Source: Hyphomicrobiales bacterium
GTDB lineage: Bacteria > Pseudomonadota > Alphaproteobacteria > Rhizobiales > Rhizobiaceae
NCBI GenBank assembly: GCA_900472675.1
Contig: UCJA01000025.1
Span: 57,628-121,627 of the forward strand
Length of the DNA: 64,000 nt
Reading direction: 5' to 3'
The first letter of the stretch is position 1, and each line of letters starts with the position of its first letter. A program made the position numbers and the translations under genes. The notes beneath the pieces were generated by a model. The model saw nothing but the letters and a program-made list of their open reading frames with translations. It was not told the DNA's origin and searched no databases. This document shows positions 33,205-41,216 of this stretch, one piece after another.

Positions 33205-34100
33205 TGTCCAGGATCCGCACCATCAAACCCGACTTCTTCACGCATGAGGACCTCTTCGATGCAGAGCAGGAATCAGGCCTGCCGCTGCGCCTGGCCTTCG
33301 CTGGGCTCTGGACACAGTGCGATCGAGAAGGCCGCTTCAACTGGCGTCATCGCCAGCTGAAGGTCGCGATCATGCCCTACGATACCGTCGACTTTTCACG
33401 CGTGCTTGACGCGTTAGCCACGCGTGGTTTCGTCGTGAAATACACGAGCGGCGGGCGTGATTTTGGCTACGTCCCGTCATGGCACCGTCACCAAGTGATA
33501 AACAACCGCGAAAAAGCCAGCGATCTTCCGGCCCCTCCTGAAAACATTGAACCTTTCGACGCGTCGGCGACGCGTGCTCCACGCGTGAGTGACGCGGCTC
33601 AAGGGGAAGGGAAAGGAAGGGAAGGGAAAGGAAAGGATTCTTTGTCCGAAACGAGTTCGGACCAGACGCCGAAAAAGCGGAAGCTGGAAAAGTATCCAGA
33701 GCAGTTCGAGACCTTCTGGCAGGCCTATCCCAAGACAGCGAATATGTCGAAGAAGGAGGCGCACGACGAGTGGAAGAAGCTCGACGATGGCGACCGCCAG
33801 GCATGTAACGCGGGAATCTCTGGGTACCGTGCTTTCCTCAAAGCCAACCCCAATCTCGAAACCATCCACGCCTGTCGCTTCATCAGCAAGCGCCGCTTTG
33901 AGGGCCACGCCGAAGCGCAAGCGACGCCGGCCGCTGACGATGCTGCTTGGGCCAAGCGCCTGAACTACGCTCGATCGAAGAAGATCTGGGACACGCTGAA
34001 ATGGGGAGCGAAGCCGCATACTGCGGGCTGCACGGTCCCCGCCAACCTCCTTCAACCCAACGACGGCGCCGATTGGCGCGAATGGGAGCAGGCAGCATGA
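33204..34100 (+). CDS. Phage replication initiator-like protein
   Basis: 298 residues. The N-terminus (MSRIRTIKPDFFTHEDLFDA, LAFAGLWTQCDREGRFNWRH) is the winged-helix-like region common to phage proteins next to DnaB helicases. A low-complexity Gly/Lys linker (EGKGREGKGKD) follows near 133, then a C-terminal domain EQFETFWQAYPKTANMSKKEA similar to DnaT/primosomal-type domains. It probably loads the helicase at the phage origin; that role is inferred from position. Confidence 0.8.
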   Translation: MSRIRTIKPDFFTHEDLFDAEQESGLPLRLAFAGLWTQCDREGRFNWRHRQLKVAIMPYDTVDFSRVLDALATRGFVVKYTSGGRDFGYVPSWHRHQVINNREKASDLPAPPENIEPFDASATRAPRVSDAAQGEGKGREGKGKDSLSETSSDQTPKKRKLEKYPEQFETFWQAYPKTANMSKKEAHDEWKKLDDGDRQACNAGISGYRAFLKANPNLETIHACRFISKRRFEGHAEAQATPAADDAAWAKRLNYARSKKIWDTLKWGAKPHTAGCTVPANLLQPNDGADWREWEQAA

Positions 34101-35038
34101 GCGATGAAATCAAAGTCGAGATGCTCCGTGCAGCTGTCGGTGACCTCCGTCCGGTTCAGCCCGTTGGCACTACTGGCCTCGACATCGGCGAGCCGGAGAA
34201 TGTCGAGCCGATCTGCCTGACGGTCGATCCCGCAACGCTGTTCGTCGATCCGGCCTATCAGCGCTCGATCGGCGAACGGGGCGTGAAGCAAATCCGCCGC
34301 ATCATTGAGGGGTGGGACTGGAACAAGTTCAAGCCGCCGGCCTGCTCCTACGCAGAACACGACGGCCGCACGGTCCTGAAGGTCTTCGACGGCCAGCACA
34401 CGGCTATCGCCGCTGCCAGCCACCCGGCGATCCGGGAAATCCCGGTGATGATCCACGAGGCCAAGGAGACGGCGCAGCAAGCGGCCGCCTTCGTAGGGCA
34501 GAACACTAACCGGCTCGCTGTCACGGCGCTGCAGTTGCACCAAGCGGCTCTTGTCGCTGGTGACGAGGATGCTCAGACCGTGGCCCAGGTATGCGAGCGC
34601 GCCGGGGTGAAGATCCTCCGGTTTTCGGTGAAGAACTTCAACGCCGGCGACACTGTCGCGATCCAGGCAATCAACGCTCTGGTCGACAAGCGCGGTGCGA
34701 TGAAAGCCCGGATCATCCTCGAGGTGCTGGTGAAGGCCGGCATGGCCCCGATCGTCTCGCCTCAGATCAAAGCGGTAGAGGTGCTGCTGACGGATCCGGA
34801 ATACTGCGACGACATCACGCCGGATAGTCTCGTCGCGTCCATCTCCGGTACCTGGCTGGTCGACCACGATGCCGCGCAGCAGTTGCGACTGGCCCACAAG
34901 GGCCGTTCTGGAAGGCGTTGGCGATCCACTGGTTCCGCAACACGAAGAAGGCCCGTCAGCCAGCGGGGAGGGCAGCATGATGAACGAGAAAAGATTTATT
35001 GCGGCCGTCCGCAAGCTGATCCAGTGCGTCGAGTTTGA
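34097..35038 (+). CDS. ParB-like (DUF6551-type) phage protein, C-terminus frameshifted
   Basis: As read, 313 residues from MSDEIKVEMLRAAVGDLRPV. Residues about 45-135 are ParB/Srx-like: VDPAYQRSIGERGVKQIRRI, LKVFDGQHTAIAAA. The last 45 codons look spurious. From the G-run at 34900-34902 the -1 frame gives GPFWKALAIHWFRNTKKARQ and stops at 34980, overlapping the next start by ATGA like all its neighbours. So one G is probably missing, or the ribosome slips. Role in replication or regulation unknown. Confidence 0.7.
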   Translation: MSDEIKVEMLRAAVGDLRPVQPVGTTGLDIGEPENVEPICLTVDPATLFVDPAYQRSIGERGVKQIRRIIEGWDWNKFKPPACSYAEHDGRTVLKVFDGQHTAIAAASHPAIREIPVMIHEAKETAQQAAAFVGQNTNRLAVTALQLHQAALVAGDEDAQTVAQVCERAGVKILRFSVKNFNAGDTVAIQAINALVDKRGAMKARIILEVLVKAGMAPIVSPQIKAVEVLLTDPEYCDDITPDSLVASISGTWLVDHDAAQQLRLAHKGRSGRRWRSTGSATRRRPVSQRGGQHDEREKIYCGRPQADPVRRV

Positions 35039-35150
35039 CGTCAACGGCATCCACGGCAAGGGTGGGAACGGCGGGCTGACCTCGGACGATACGCTGCGCG
35101 CCGCCGGCGAACTGCGAGTTCTAATCTCCAAGATCGAGAGGGAAGCATGA
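34977..35150 (+). CDS. Phage hypothetical protein (57 aa)
   Basis: 57 residues, MMNEKRFIAAVRKLIQCVEF... with a loop GIHGKGGNGGL. Overlaps the corrected stop of the ParB-like gene and the start of the next gene by ATGA. Function unknown. Confidence 0.6.
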   Translation: MMNEKRFIAAVRKLIQCVEFDVNGIHGKGGNGGLTSDDTLRAAGELRVLISKIEREA

Positions 35151-35317
35151 GCCGCAAGCGTAGTTCCAATCTGAGCCTCATGGCGTACGTCTATGGAGGT
35201 ATGTCAGCGCTCTCTTGGTCCCTCGGCACCGTCCCGGAGGCTTACGTTATGGGCTTTGCGGTCATTGGAGTAATCAATGCAATCGGTGCCGAGATCTTGC
35301 GGGAGTTCGGCCGATGA
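35147..35317 (+). CDS. Small phage membrane protein (56 aa)
   Basis: 56 residues with two hydrophobic stretches, SLMAYVYGGMSALSWSLG and AYVMGFAVIGVINAIGAEIL, likely an inner-membrane hairpin. Both ends overlap neighbours by ATGA, and a GAGAGGGAAG stretch precedes the start. Too short for common cut-offs. Confidence 0.6.
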   Translation: MSRKRSSNLSLMAYVYGGMSALSWSLGTVPEAYVMGFAVIGVINAIGAEILREFGR

Positions 35318-35607
35318 CCATCAAGGAACGACAGCAGCGCGAAGCTCATGACCGGGAGAACCCTTGGCGTCCAATGGACACGGCGCCGCGCGGTAGCGGC
35401 TTGGTCTGTGATCTCTTGTTCGACGACATGGTCGGGCAGTTTGGGACAGAAGGCCTCCAGTTCTTCCTCGATGCCAAAGGCCACTGGTACCAGATCGATC
35501 CTCCGCGGAGGGTCTCCTACGCACAGCCAATCAACTGGCGCCCGTCCTACGTCAGGATGACGCCGGAGCGTCAGAGCTTGGTCAAGAAAAGGGATATGTA
35601 TGCCTAA
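35314..35607 (+). CDS. Phage hypothetical protein
   Basis: 97 residues starting MTIKERQQREAHDRENPWRP. The motif WRPMDTAPRGSGLVCDLLFD recurs in DUF551-like phage proteins of unknown function. The ATG overlaps the previous stop; the longer upstream frame is rejected. Confidence 0.7.
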   Translation: MTIKERQQREAHDRENPWRPMDTAPRGSGLVCDLLFDDMVGQFGTEGLQFFLDAKGHWYQIDPPRRVSYAQPINWRPSYVRMTPERQSLVKKRDMYA

Positions 35608-36160
35608 GATTCGAAAGGCCCGTCAGAAGAAAGTAGCTCCTAACTCGCCCAAGGGGCCAGGCAGGGCCATCCTGCCCGAGGACAGTGTGAAGCGTGTTCA
35701 CAACACTGCCCGCCTGCATGCGCAGCCAGTGCGCCGTCCAGCGCCGCGCGTCACATCCGGTGCCCGGGTGTCGCGATCCGACGTCGAGCGCCGGCTGTTG
35801 ACCGCAATGCGCACCCTCCGAGCTATGCCGGATCAGGAGTGCAGGTTCTTTATCGTGCGGTCATCCTCGCCCGACTATGTGCAGGAATCCGTCACCGCCT
35901 ATGCGGCAGTTGAAGACATCGGCCCTCGCTTCCAGCCGTCGCCTGCGGACATCAGCGATTGCCTCACGGCACTGGCGTGGGTGAGGCACCTGGACCGTGC
36001 GGCTTGGCAGATCCTCTGGTGGCGTTCCTTCGAACTGTCCTTCGGCGTGATAGGAAAATACATCGGCCGCAGCGATGAGACAGCGCGCAAGCGGTTCGAG
36101 ACGGCGATCACCGATGCGTGGATCGCAGTGAATAACGCTACGAAATTTGCACCTGTTTAG
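35600..36160 (+). CDS. DUF6362-type phage protein with HTH
   Basis: 186 residues. A basic N-terminal 60 residues (KIRKARQKKVAPNSP) precedes ALAWVRHLDRAAWQILWWRS and FGVIGKYIGRSDETARKRFE, an HTH followed by the DUF6362-like ending ITDAWIAVNNA. It occupies the place of late-gene regulators, just before a terminator and the late region, so it may act in late transcription. That role is inferred. Confidence 0.7.
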   Translation: MPKIRKARQKKVAPNSPKGPGRAILPEDSVKRVHNTARLHAQPVRRPAPRVTSGARVSRSDVERRLLTAMRTLRAMPDQECRFFIVRSSSPDYVQESVTAYAAVEDIGPRFQPSPADISDCLTALAWVRHLDRAAWQILWWRSFELSFGVIGKYIGRSDETARKRFETAITDAWIAVNNATKFAPV

Positions 36161-36248
36161 AGAAAGTGCTTGGCAAGAGTGGCATTTGCGGCGTATTTAT
36201 CTGTAAGATCAGGGTGATTTGCGGGATACAGCCGCCACCTCACGCATG

Positions 36249-36269
36249 GCCGCCTCTGGGCGGCTTTTT
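36249..36269 (+). terminator. Terminator of the rightward early operon
   Basis: Stem GCCGCC/GGCGGC with a 4-nt loop followed by TTTTT, 89 bases after the DUF6362-type gene. Confidence 0.8.
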
Positions 36270-36272
36270 AAG

Positions 36273-36527
36273 TTAGGAGCTTTGCTCAAGTGCTCTGCTG
36301 ATGGTGCTTCGGATTTCATCTGAGAGCCCAGGGTTGGTGAAGATAGGGACTTCGGCAGCGGCTTTGACCACAGCCCAGGTTGCTGCGTTGAGATGCACTG
36401 GTCGAACAGTTGATCTGCCCGCCTCGAGATCTTCGTAAGTGCGCAGCGGGACGCCCATCTGCTTTGCAAAGCCCGATTGGCTATATGGGGTGAGGCCACG
36501 GAGCCGTTTGAGTTCGTCGCTTGTCAT
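36273..36527 (-). CDS. XRE-family HTH regulator
   Basis: 84 residues. MTSDELKRLRGLTPYSQSGF, then AKQMGVPLRTYEDLEAGRST is a clear XRE HTH in the first 45 residues. A short C-terminal helix tail follows. GGGAGA before the ATG. It sits alone on the minus strand between early and late regions; targets may include the palindromes at 36715-36759. Confidence 0.85.
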   Translation of the reverse strand: MTSDELKRLRGLTPYSQSGFAKQMGVPLRTYEDLEAGRSTVRPVHLNAATWAVVKAAAEVPIFTNPGLSDEIRSTISRALEQSS

Positions 36528-36594
36528 TGATTTCTCCCGAGAGTTTGATACATTTCGGGAACCGGAGAGGTGGCTAGACCCCTCCGGCCCCCGG

Positions 36595-36663
36595 TTACCG
36601 GCTAATGGAGATAGTCAGTCTCCACTTGCCAATCCGGACTTGGACGGTGAGCTTGATGCTCAT
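36595..36663 (-). CDS. Possible 22-residue peptide gene
   Basis: MSIKLTVQVRIGKWRLTISISR, preceded by AGGAGGGCCTC, a very strong ribosome site. The alternating hydrophobic/basic pattern suggests a beta hairpin. Could be a real phage microprotein or a leader. Confidence 0.4.
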   Translation of the reverse strand: MSIKLTVQVRIGKWRLTISISR

Positions 36664-36714
36664 GAGGCCCTCCTAGTCCTACCTAAGCGGAATTGCTTCG
36701 GTAAAACTGTTATC

Positions 36715-36759
36715 CCACGGTTTCCGTGGTGACGCAATAGGAAGCCACGGTTTCCGTGG
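36715..36759. promoter_or_regulatory. Two identical palindromes CCACGGTTTCCGTGG
   Basis: Perfect copies at 36715-36729 and 36745-36759, 30 bp apart, which places them on the same helix face. They lie between two tiny minus-strand ORFs and near the XRE gene. Likely a protein binding pair. Confidence 0.65.
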
Positions 36760-36786
36760 TAAATAATCAAAAAGCCGTCCGATTAG

Positions 36787-36876
36787 TCACCGGGCGGCTT
36801 TGCGTTTTTGCCATTCGTTAAATAGCTTCAGCGCCAGTAGCAGCGCAGTCAGTATCTCGTTCATGTATGCAAGCAC
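36787..36876 (-). CDS. Possible 29-residue membrane peptide gene
   Basis: Starts at GTG with AGGAGG seven bases upstream. Reads MLAYMNEILTALLLALKLFN then a basic tail QKRKAAR, a single amphipathic or membrane helix. No homologue can be named. Confidence 0.4.
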   Translation of the reverse strand: MLAYMNEILTALLLALKLFNEWQKRKAAR

Positions 36877-36899
36877 GGGTTTCCTCCTTTCTGTTAGGC

Positions 36900-37188
36900 G
36901 GACTGTCTCAAACTTTCCGCTCGCGGGGCCTATCAGGTACGAGTTCGAGGCAGTCCAGTTTCTATTTTCCTAATAGAGAGGAATAGGTCGGAACCTTCGG
37001 AGTACCCTGTACTCTTGCATTGAACGGCAGGCATCGCTCGGGAGCACGTATAGTGCGTCAAGCTTCAGCTTGCCCGGCGACTTATCGGGAAGGGACGCAT
37101 AGTCTAGTTCGTGGCAAACGTCTCACTGAGCCCCGCGCAAAATGACGCTCTGCAACTGAGTGGGTGAGACTACCTCAGGGCCTTCCCG
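36900..37188. other. Non-coding region with long inverted repeats (possible structured RNA or packaging site)
   Basis: No credible ORF lies between 36877 and 37224. Inverted pairs are GGACTG/CAGTCC with inner CTC/GAG (36900-36909 with 36947-36956), CGGGAAGG/CCTTCCCG (37086-37093 with 37181-37188), and nested inside it GTCTCAC/GTGAGAC (37120-37126 with 37164-37170). It precedes the HNH-terminase genes, where phages often carry cos/pac sites, or it may encode an RNA. Confidence 0.45.
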
Positions 37189-37224
37189 TACCCTTTGGTC
37201 CCGTCAGCTCTCAGAGGCCGGCGT

Positions 37225-37488
37225 TTACCTCGTCGGCCGCCTCACAGCGCTGATGAAATTGGGTGAGGTCACATTGATGATAGCGCCCGGAGTGGGCGTC
37301 CCGTCAGGATCTTCGACAAAGGCAAGCGAAAAGTTGTCCTCGCTGTTCGCCATCTCTGATCGCATGGCCGGAGTGTCGGCAAGCTTTATAAGCGGATGTT
37401 CGTAGCTTTCGACGGTGCCCCAAAACTGCGTCTCGTCACCACCCTCGATGATCCTGAATTCGTATTTAGCTCCAACCTCGAACATGCG
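37225..37488 (-). CDS. Phage hypothetical protein
   Basis: 87 residues from MFEVGAKYEFRIIEGGDETQ, start with GGGAGG upstream. FWGTVESYEHPLIKLAD suggests a small beta-barrel (SH3- or Sm-like) fold. Transcribed away from the HNH gene. Not recognised; the long upstream frame extension is a shadow. Confidence 0.65.
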   Translation of the reverse strand, partial: RMFEVGAKYEFRIIEGGDETQFWGTVESYEHPLIKLADTPAMRSEMANSEDNFSLAFVEDPDGTPTPGAIINVTSPNFISAVRRPTR

Positions 37489-37552
37489 TTCCTCCCTCTG
37501 AAATGGGTGCTCAAGCTCGCGCGTCTTGGATAAGATTGCAACAGGTGAGAAC

Positions 37553-37936
37553 GTGGCTAAGCTCAAGACCATCAAGCCCCTCGTCGGCATGATCAAGCCG
37601 CTGGTAGGGCGACCCAGTGGCGAGAAGGCGAGGGACCGCCACCGCAGCAACACCCAGCCATGGCGTGCTTGGTACAAGACTGACCGATGGGAGCGCCTAA
37701 GGCGCAAAGCATTCGAGCGTGACCACTACACCTGCAAGCGATCAGGCGAGATCTGCGCGGGCAGGGGTAACGATCCGAACGCACCAGTGGCAAACCACCG
37801 AATACCGCACCACGGTGATCCGGCCCTCTTCTGGGACATCAACAACATCGAGACCGTGACCAAGCGCATCCACGACAGCCTTATCCAGGCCGAAGAACGC
37901 AGGGCTGGATCCATAAGCAAACTCAGGCTTCCATAG
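37553..37936 (+). CDS. Phage HNH endonuclease
   Basis: 127 residues from a GTG with AGGTGAG upstream. WYKTDRWERLRRKAFERDHY, then CKRSGEICAG and ANHRIPHHGDPALFWDINNI make the HNH fold; NHRIPHHGD is the catalytic His pair. Where related proteins have a second CxxC zinc ligand (TLCKxCHD), this one has TVTKRIHDS, so zinc binding is altered. HNH proteins next to terminase are needed for genome cleavage or packaging in many HK97-like phages. Confidence 0.82.
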   Translation: MAKLKTIKPLVGMIKPLVGRPSGEKARDRHRSNTQPWRAWYKTDRWERLRRKAFERDHYTCKRSGEICAGRGNDPNAPVANHRIPHHGDPALFWDINNIETVTKRIHDSLIQAEERRAGSISKLRLP

Positions 37937-38726
37937 TGTTTTGATCATCTGTCCTGGGCGGAGGCAGGAGCTTAGGTGCGTTATCGATGTGTTTTTGAAT
38001 GAATTCGATAGCGGCCTCGCCCCGAGAGTAGTGGTTTTCGATTGCTGAAAGACCTGCGTCCGAAGCTGTAACGATCAGGAAGCAGGCCACAATGGCATTT
38101 TTTATGAAATCGTATGCGGATTTTTGTTCGGGTTCTGCCGTCTTCTCAGCCTGAGCATTCAGAGAATAGAGCTCCACGAGCTTCTCGGAAAGAGTTTCGA
38201 TCCCGTAGATATCGAGACGTCTGGCCATGCGTATCGCCGTCGCCAAGGCAAGGCGTAGCAAATCAGCCAGTGGGCTGTTTTGTTGTTCTAAGCGTGACGC
38301 CGCGCTCTCTAGCCTCTCTAGGATTTCTTCTTTTTCATCTGCATCTGGCACGGATACCCTACAATCATTGCCAATCATCAAGCTTGTCATCTGAAAAGTC
38401 TGTAGGTGCGCCTGGGTGAACACCTGCGCTCTGATCTGATCCCATGCTGCAGGTAGGTGCTCGGCAAGCAGGAACCGTCTTAAGTTTCCCGTCGAGGTAA
38501 GAGCTAGGTTCTTGAGTTGCTCAGGAGAGTTTGCAGCCCGTATGAAATTCTCGATGCGATCAAACCGTTGTGAGAGCGCACCTAGCACCGTATAAAACTC
38601 TGTTGAACTGGGGCTGGTATCGAGTAGCTTTCCTAAAGTTTGAGCGACGCTTCCATTAGCGAGAGTCCCAGATAGCATCTCGCATACTCTGTATAACTCC
38701 CATGCCGAATTGCTTGGTTGTCCCAT
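37923..38726 (-). CDS. Uncharacterised accessory protein inserted before terminase
   Basis: 267 residues, mostly helical, no cysteine motifs. LGALSQRFDRIENFIRAANS and DEKEEILERLESAASRLEQQ look like helical bundles. A hydrophobic helix NAIVACFLIVTASDAGLSAI occurs near 210-230. It lies opposite to the late genes and overlaps the HNH end by 14 bases, and codon use looks less GC-biased. This fits an independently transcribed moron, perhaps for host defence or conversion; no function can be shown. Confidence 0.72.
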   Translation of the reverse strand: MGQPSNSAWELYRVCEMLSGTLANGSVAQTLGKLLDTSPSSTEFYTVLGALSQRFDRIENFIRAANSPEQLKNLALTSTGNLRRFLLAEHLPAAWDQIRAQVFTQAHLQTFQMTSLMIGNDCRVSVPDADEKEEILERLESAASRLEQQNSPLADLLRLALATAIRMARRLDIYGIETLSEKLVELYSLNAQAEKTAEPEQKSAYDFIKNAIVACFLIVTASDAGLSAIENHYSRGEAAIEFIQKHIDNAPKLLPPPRTDDQNTMEA

Positions 38727-38942
38727 ACCTCTCCCCTGAAAGTCGATGCCATTTGATCAGCGCACTGCTGGCCACGATGATTAGAGAACTTTTTAGCGCC
38801 CGGTCAATCGCAAGCGGTTTTCCTACCGCGAGAGGGGGGGTGGGTTGCTATCAAAACCGGTTCGGCCGCCGGACCCGCGTCCCCCACATGCGCAGATTTT
38901 TTCCTTTTTGAGTATTTCCAGCCGGAAACCTGAGTGGAAACC

Positions 38943-39488
38943 ATGCCTCAAGAAAACAAGCCGATCGACTGGCAAGGCATCGAAAAGGATTTCCGTGCCG
39001 GCGCAATGAGCGTGCGCGATATTGGCCGTTGGTATGGGGTTTCTCATACCGCCATCAACAAGAAGGCAAAGGAAGCGAAGTGGATCCGGGCGGCCCAGCC
39101 TAAACACCTCGATCGACGCGAGCCTGTCGAGCGACGGAGCAAGCCGATGGAAACCACGCCGGACCTTACGGAGAAGGGAAAGACGCTGGCCGGCCGGATG
39201 ATGGACGAGCTGGACGCAGTTACCTCGCTGCACGGTGAGCTGGAGGACATGATCTGCGCTGAGGAAAGTGACAGCCGCCGACGCCAGGCTCTGCTGAAGG
39301 CCATCTCCCTCGGCGAGCGGGCGAAAACGCTGAAGGACATCAGCGCCACTCTGAAGACGTTCAACGAGGCCTCAGCGCCGGCAGGCAAGAAGGCCGCCCG
39401 GAAAGATGCAGCGGCTGCCACGGCAGCAGGTGGCGGCAAGTTCGCCCAGCGCTCCGGGCCGCCGAAGCTGGTGGTCGATAACAAGTGA
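38943..39488 (+). CDS. Terminase small subunit
   Basis: 181 residues from the ATG; a GTG three codons earlier is equally possible. IDWQGIEKDFRAGAMSVRDI and GRWYGVSHTAINKKAKEAKW form the N-terminal DNA-binding HTH. A helical oligomerisation region follows, then an Ala/Gly-rich tail. It recognises the packaging site and feeds DNA to the large subunit, whose GTG start overlaps this stop by four bases. Confidence 0.82.
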   Translation: MPQENKPIDWQGIEKDFRAGAMSVRDIGRWYGVSHTAINKKAKEAKWIRAAQPKHLDRREPVERRSKPMETTPDLTEKGKTLAGRMMDELDAVTSLHGELEDMICAEESDSRRRQALLKAISLGERAKTLKDISATLKTFNEASAPAGKKAARKDAAAATAAGGGKFAQRSGPPKLVVDNK

Positions 39489-41182
39489 CGCTGCAATGGA
39501 CGACGGCTTGCCCGGATTGGGAGAAGCGCATTGTCTCGCAGCGGTCGCTCATCGTCTTCCGCCCGCTCTTTCCGAGCGAGGCTGACTATGCGCTGAGCGT
39601 GTTCAAGGCGCTGAAGGTCACAGACCTGCCGGGGCAACCAACCTTTGGCGAAGTCAGCGACCAGTGGGTATTCGATTTTGTGGCAGCTATCTTCGGCGCC
39701 TACGATGCCGAGACTGGCCGGCAACTCATCACCGAGTTTTTCCTGCTCATCAGCAAGAAGAACACGAAGTCGACGATCGCAGCGGCCATCATGTTGACGG
39801 CGCTGATCATCAACTGGAGGCACAACGAAGAGCTTTTGATCCTGGCGCCGACGATCGAAGTCGCGGCAAACAGCTACAAGCCGGCCGCTGCGATGGTCAG
39901 GGCGGATCCGGAGCTTGATGCGAACGCCGACGAAGGCGGCATGCTGGTGGTGCAGGACCACATGCGGACGATCAAGCATCTGGGCACAGATGCCGCCCTC
40001 AAGGTCGTTGCTGCTGACACAGACACGGTCTCCGGTAAGAAGGCTGGCCGGATCCTGATCGACGAGCTCTGGGTTTTTGGCAAGCGCGCGAATGCTGACG
40101 CTATGCTGCGAGAAGCCACAGGCGGCCTGGTGTCGAGGCCGGAAGGCTTTGTCATAACGCTGTCGACGCAGAGCGACGAGCCGCCGTCTGGCGTGTTCAA
40201 GGCGAAACTCGATTATGCCCGCAACGTGCGCGACGGCGTGATCGAGAACCGAAAGTTCCTGCCGGTCATCTATGAATTCCCACCGGCGATGATCAAGTCG
40301 AAGGCCTACGAGGATTCGGCGAACTTCTACGTGACCAACCCGAACATCGGCCGCTCGGTCAGCCAGGAGTGGCTGCAAGATGAAATGACAAAGGAGCTGT
40401 CGGGCGATCGCACGACCCTTGCGACGTTCCTTGCCAAACACCTGAACGTCGAGATCGGCATGAACCTCCGGTCCAACCGGTGGCCTGGCGCCGATTTGTG
40501 GGACAGACGGGCCGAAGAGCAGATCACGCTCGACTATCTGCTGACGCACTGTGACGTCATCGTGCCCGGGCTGGACGGTGGCGGGCTGGACGATCTTTTC
40601 GGCCTTGCCCTCGTCGGCAGACACAAAAAATCGCGAGACTGGCTCTGCTGGACGCGGGGATGGTGCCACAAAGGCGTGTTGAAGCGCCGGCAGTCGATCG
40701 CGACGAAGCTTCGGGAGTTCGAAATTGCCGGCGAGCTGACGATCGTCGATGATGAGCTGGACGACATCTCTGCCATCGTCGACATCATTGCCCAGATCAA
40801 GGACGCCGGCCTGCTGGCGTGCGTTGCTGTCGACCCGGCTGGACTTGGCGAGATGGTTGAGGCGCTGGCAGAGATCGGAATTACAGAGGAAGAGGGCCTG
40901 TTGATCGGCGTGCCGCAGGGCTACCAGCTGATGAACGCCATCAAGACGGCAGAGCGGAAGCTTGCCAACGGGACATTGCGCCACTCCGGCGCCGGCCTGA
41001 CCCAGTGGTGCGTCGGAAACCTAAAGATCGAGCCGACGGCAACCGCTATCCGGGCCACCAAGCAGAATGCCGGCGATGCCAAGATCGATGTCGCCATGGC
41101 GCTCTTTAACGCGGTGACGGTCATGAGCCGAAACCCGGAGCCGAAGCGCAAACCGCAATACCAGGTGCTGGTCGCCGGCTGA
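39485..41182 (+). CDS. Terminase large subunit
   Basis: 565 residues. ATPase: adenine/Walker A region FFLLISKKNTKSTIAA (85-100, with SKKNTKST in place of a classic P-loop, as in HK97-type terminases) and Walker B GRILIDELWVF. C-terminal nuclease with acidic residues in VDPAGLGEMVEALA and DAKIDVAMALFNAV. The motor packages DNA into the prohead and cuts it. GTG start overlaps the small-subunit stop. Confidence 0.93.
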   Translation: MTLQWTTACPDWEKRIVSQRSLIVFRPLFPSEADYALSVFKALKVTDLPGQPTFGEVSDQWVFDFVAAIFGAYDAETGRQLITEFFLLISKKNTKSTIAAAIMLTALIINWRHNEELLILAPTIEVAANSYKPAAAMVRADPELDANADEGGMLVVQDHMRTIKHLGTDAALKVVAADTDTVSGKKAGRILIDELWVFGKRANADAMLREATGGLVSRPEGFVITLSTQSDEPPSGVFKAKLDYARNVRDGVIENRKFLPVIYEFPPAMIKSKAYEDSANFYVTNPNIGRSVSQEWLQDEMTKELSGDRTTLATFLAKHLNVEIGMNLRSNRWPGADLWDRRAEEQITLDYLLTHCDVIVPGLDGGGLDDLFGLALVGRHKKSRDWLCWTRGWCHKGVLKRRQSIATKLREFEIAGELTIVDDELDDISAIVDIIAQIKDAGLLACVAVDPAGLGEMVEALAEIGITEEEGLLIGVPQGYQLMNAIKTAERKLANGTLRHSGAGLTQWCVGNLKIEPTATAIRATKQNAGDAKIDVAMALFNAVTVMSRNPEPKRKPQYQVLVAG

Positions 41183-41216
41183 TCCACCCACAACCCTAGT
41201 AGAACTGGAGGACGTC

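Noticed and set aside
36900..36960. tRNA-like fold (GGACTG...CAGTCC with TTCGAGG)
   Set aside because: No D-arm, anticodon arm or proper T-stem pairing.
39044..40984. 646-residue minus-strand frame antisense to terminase
   Set aside because: Long only because stops are rare opposite GC-rich codons; the plus strand has clear terminase motifs.
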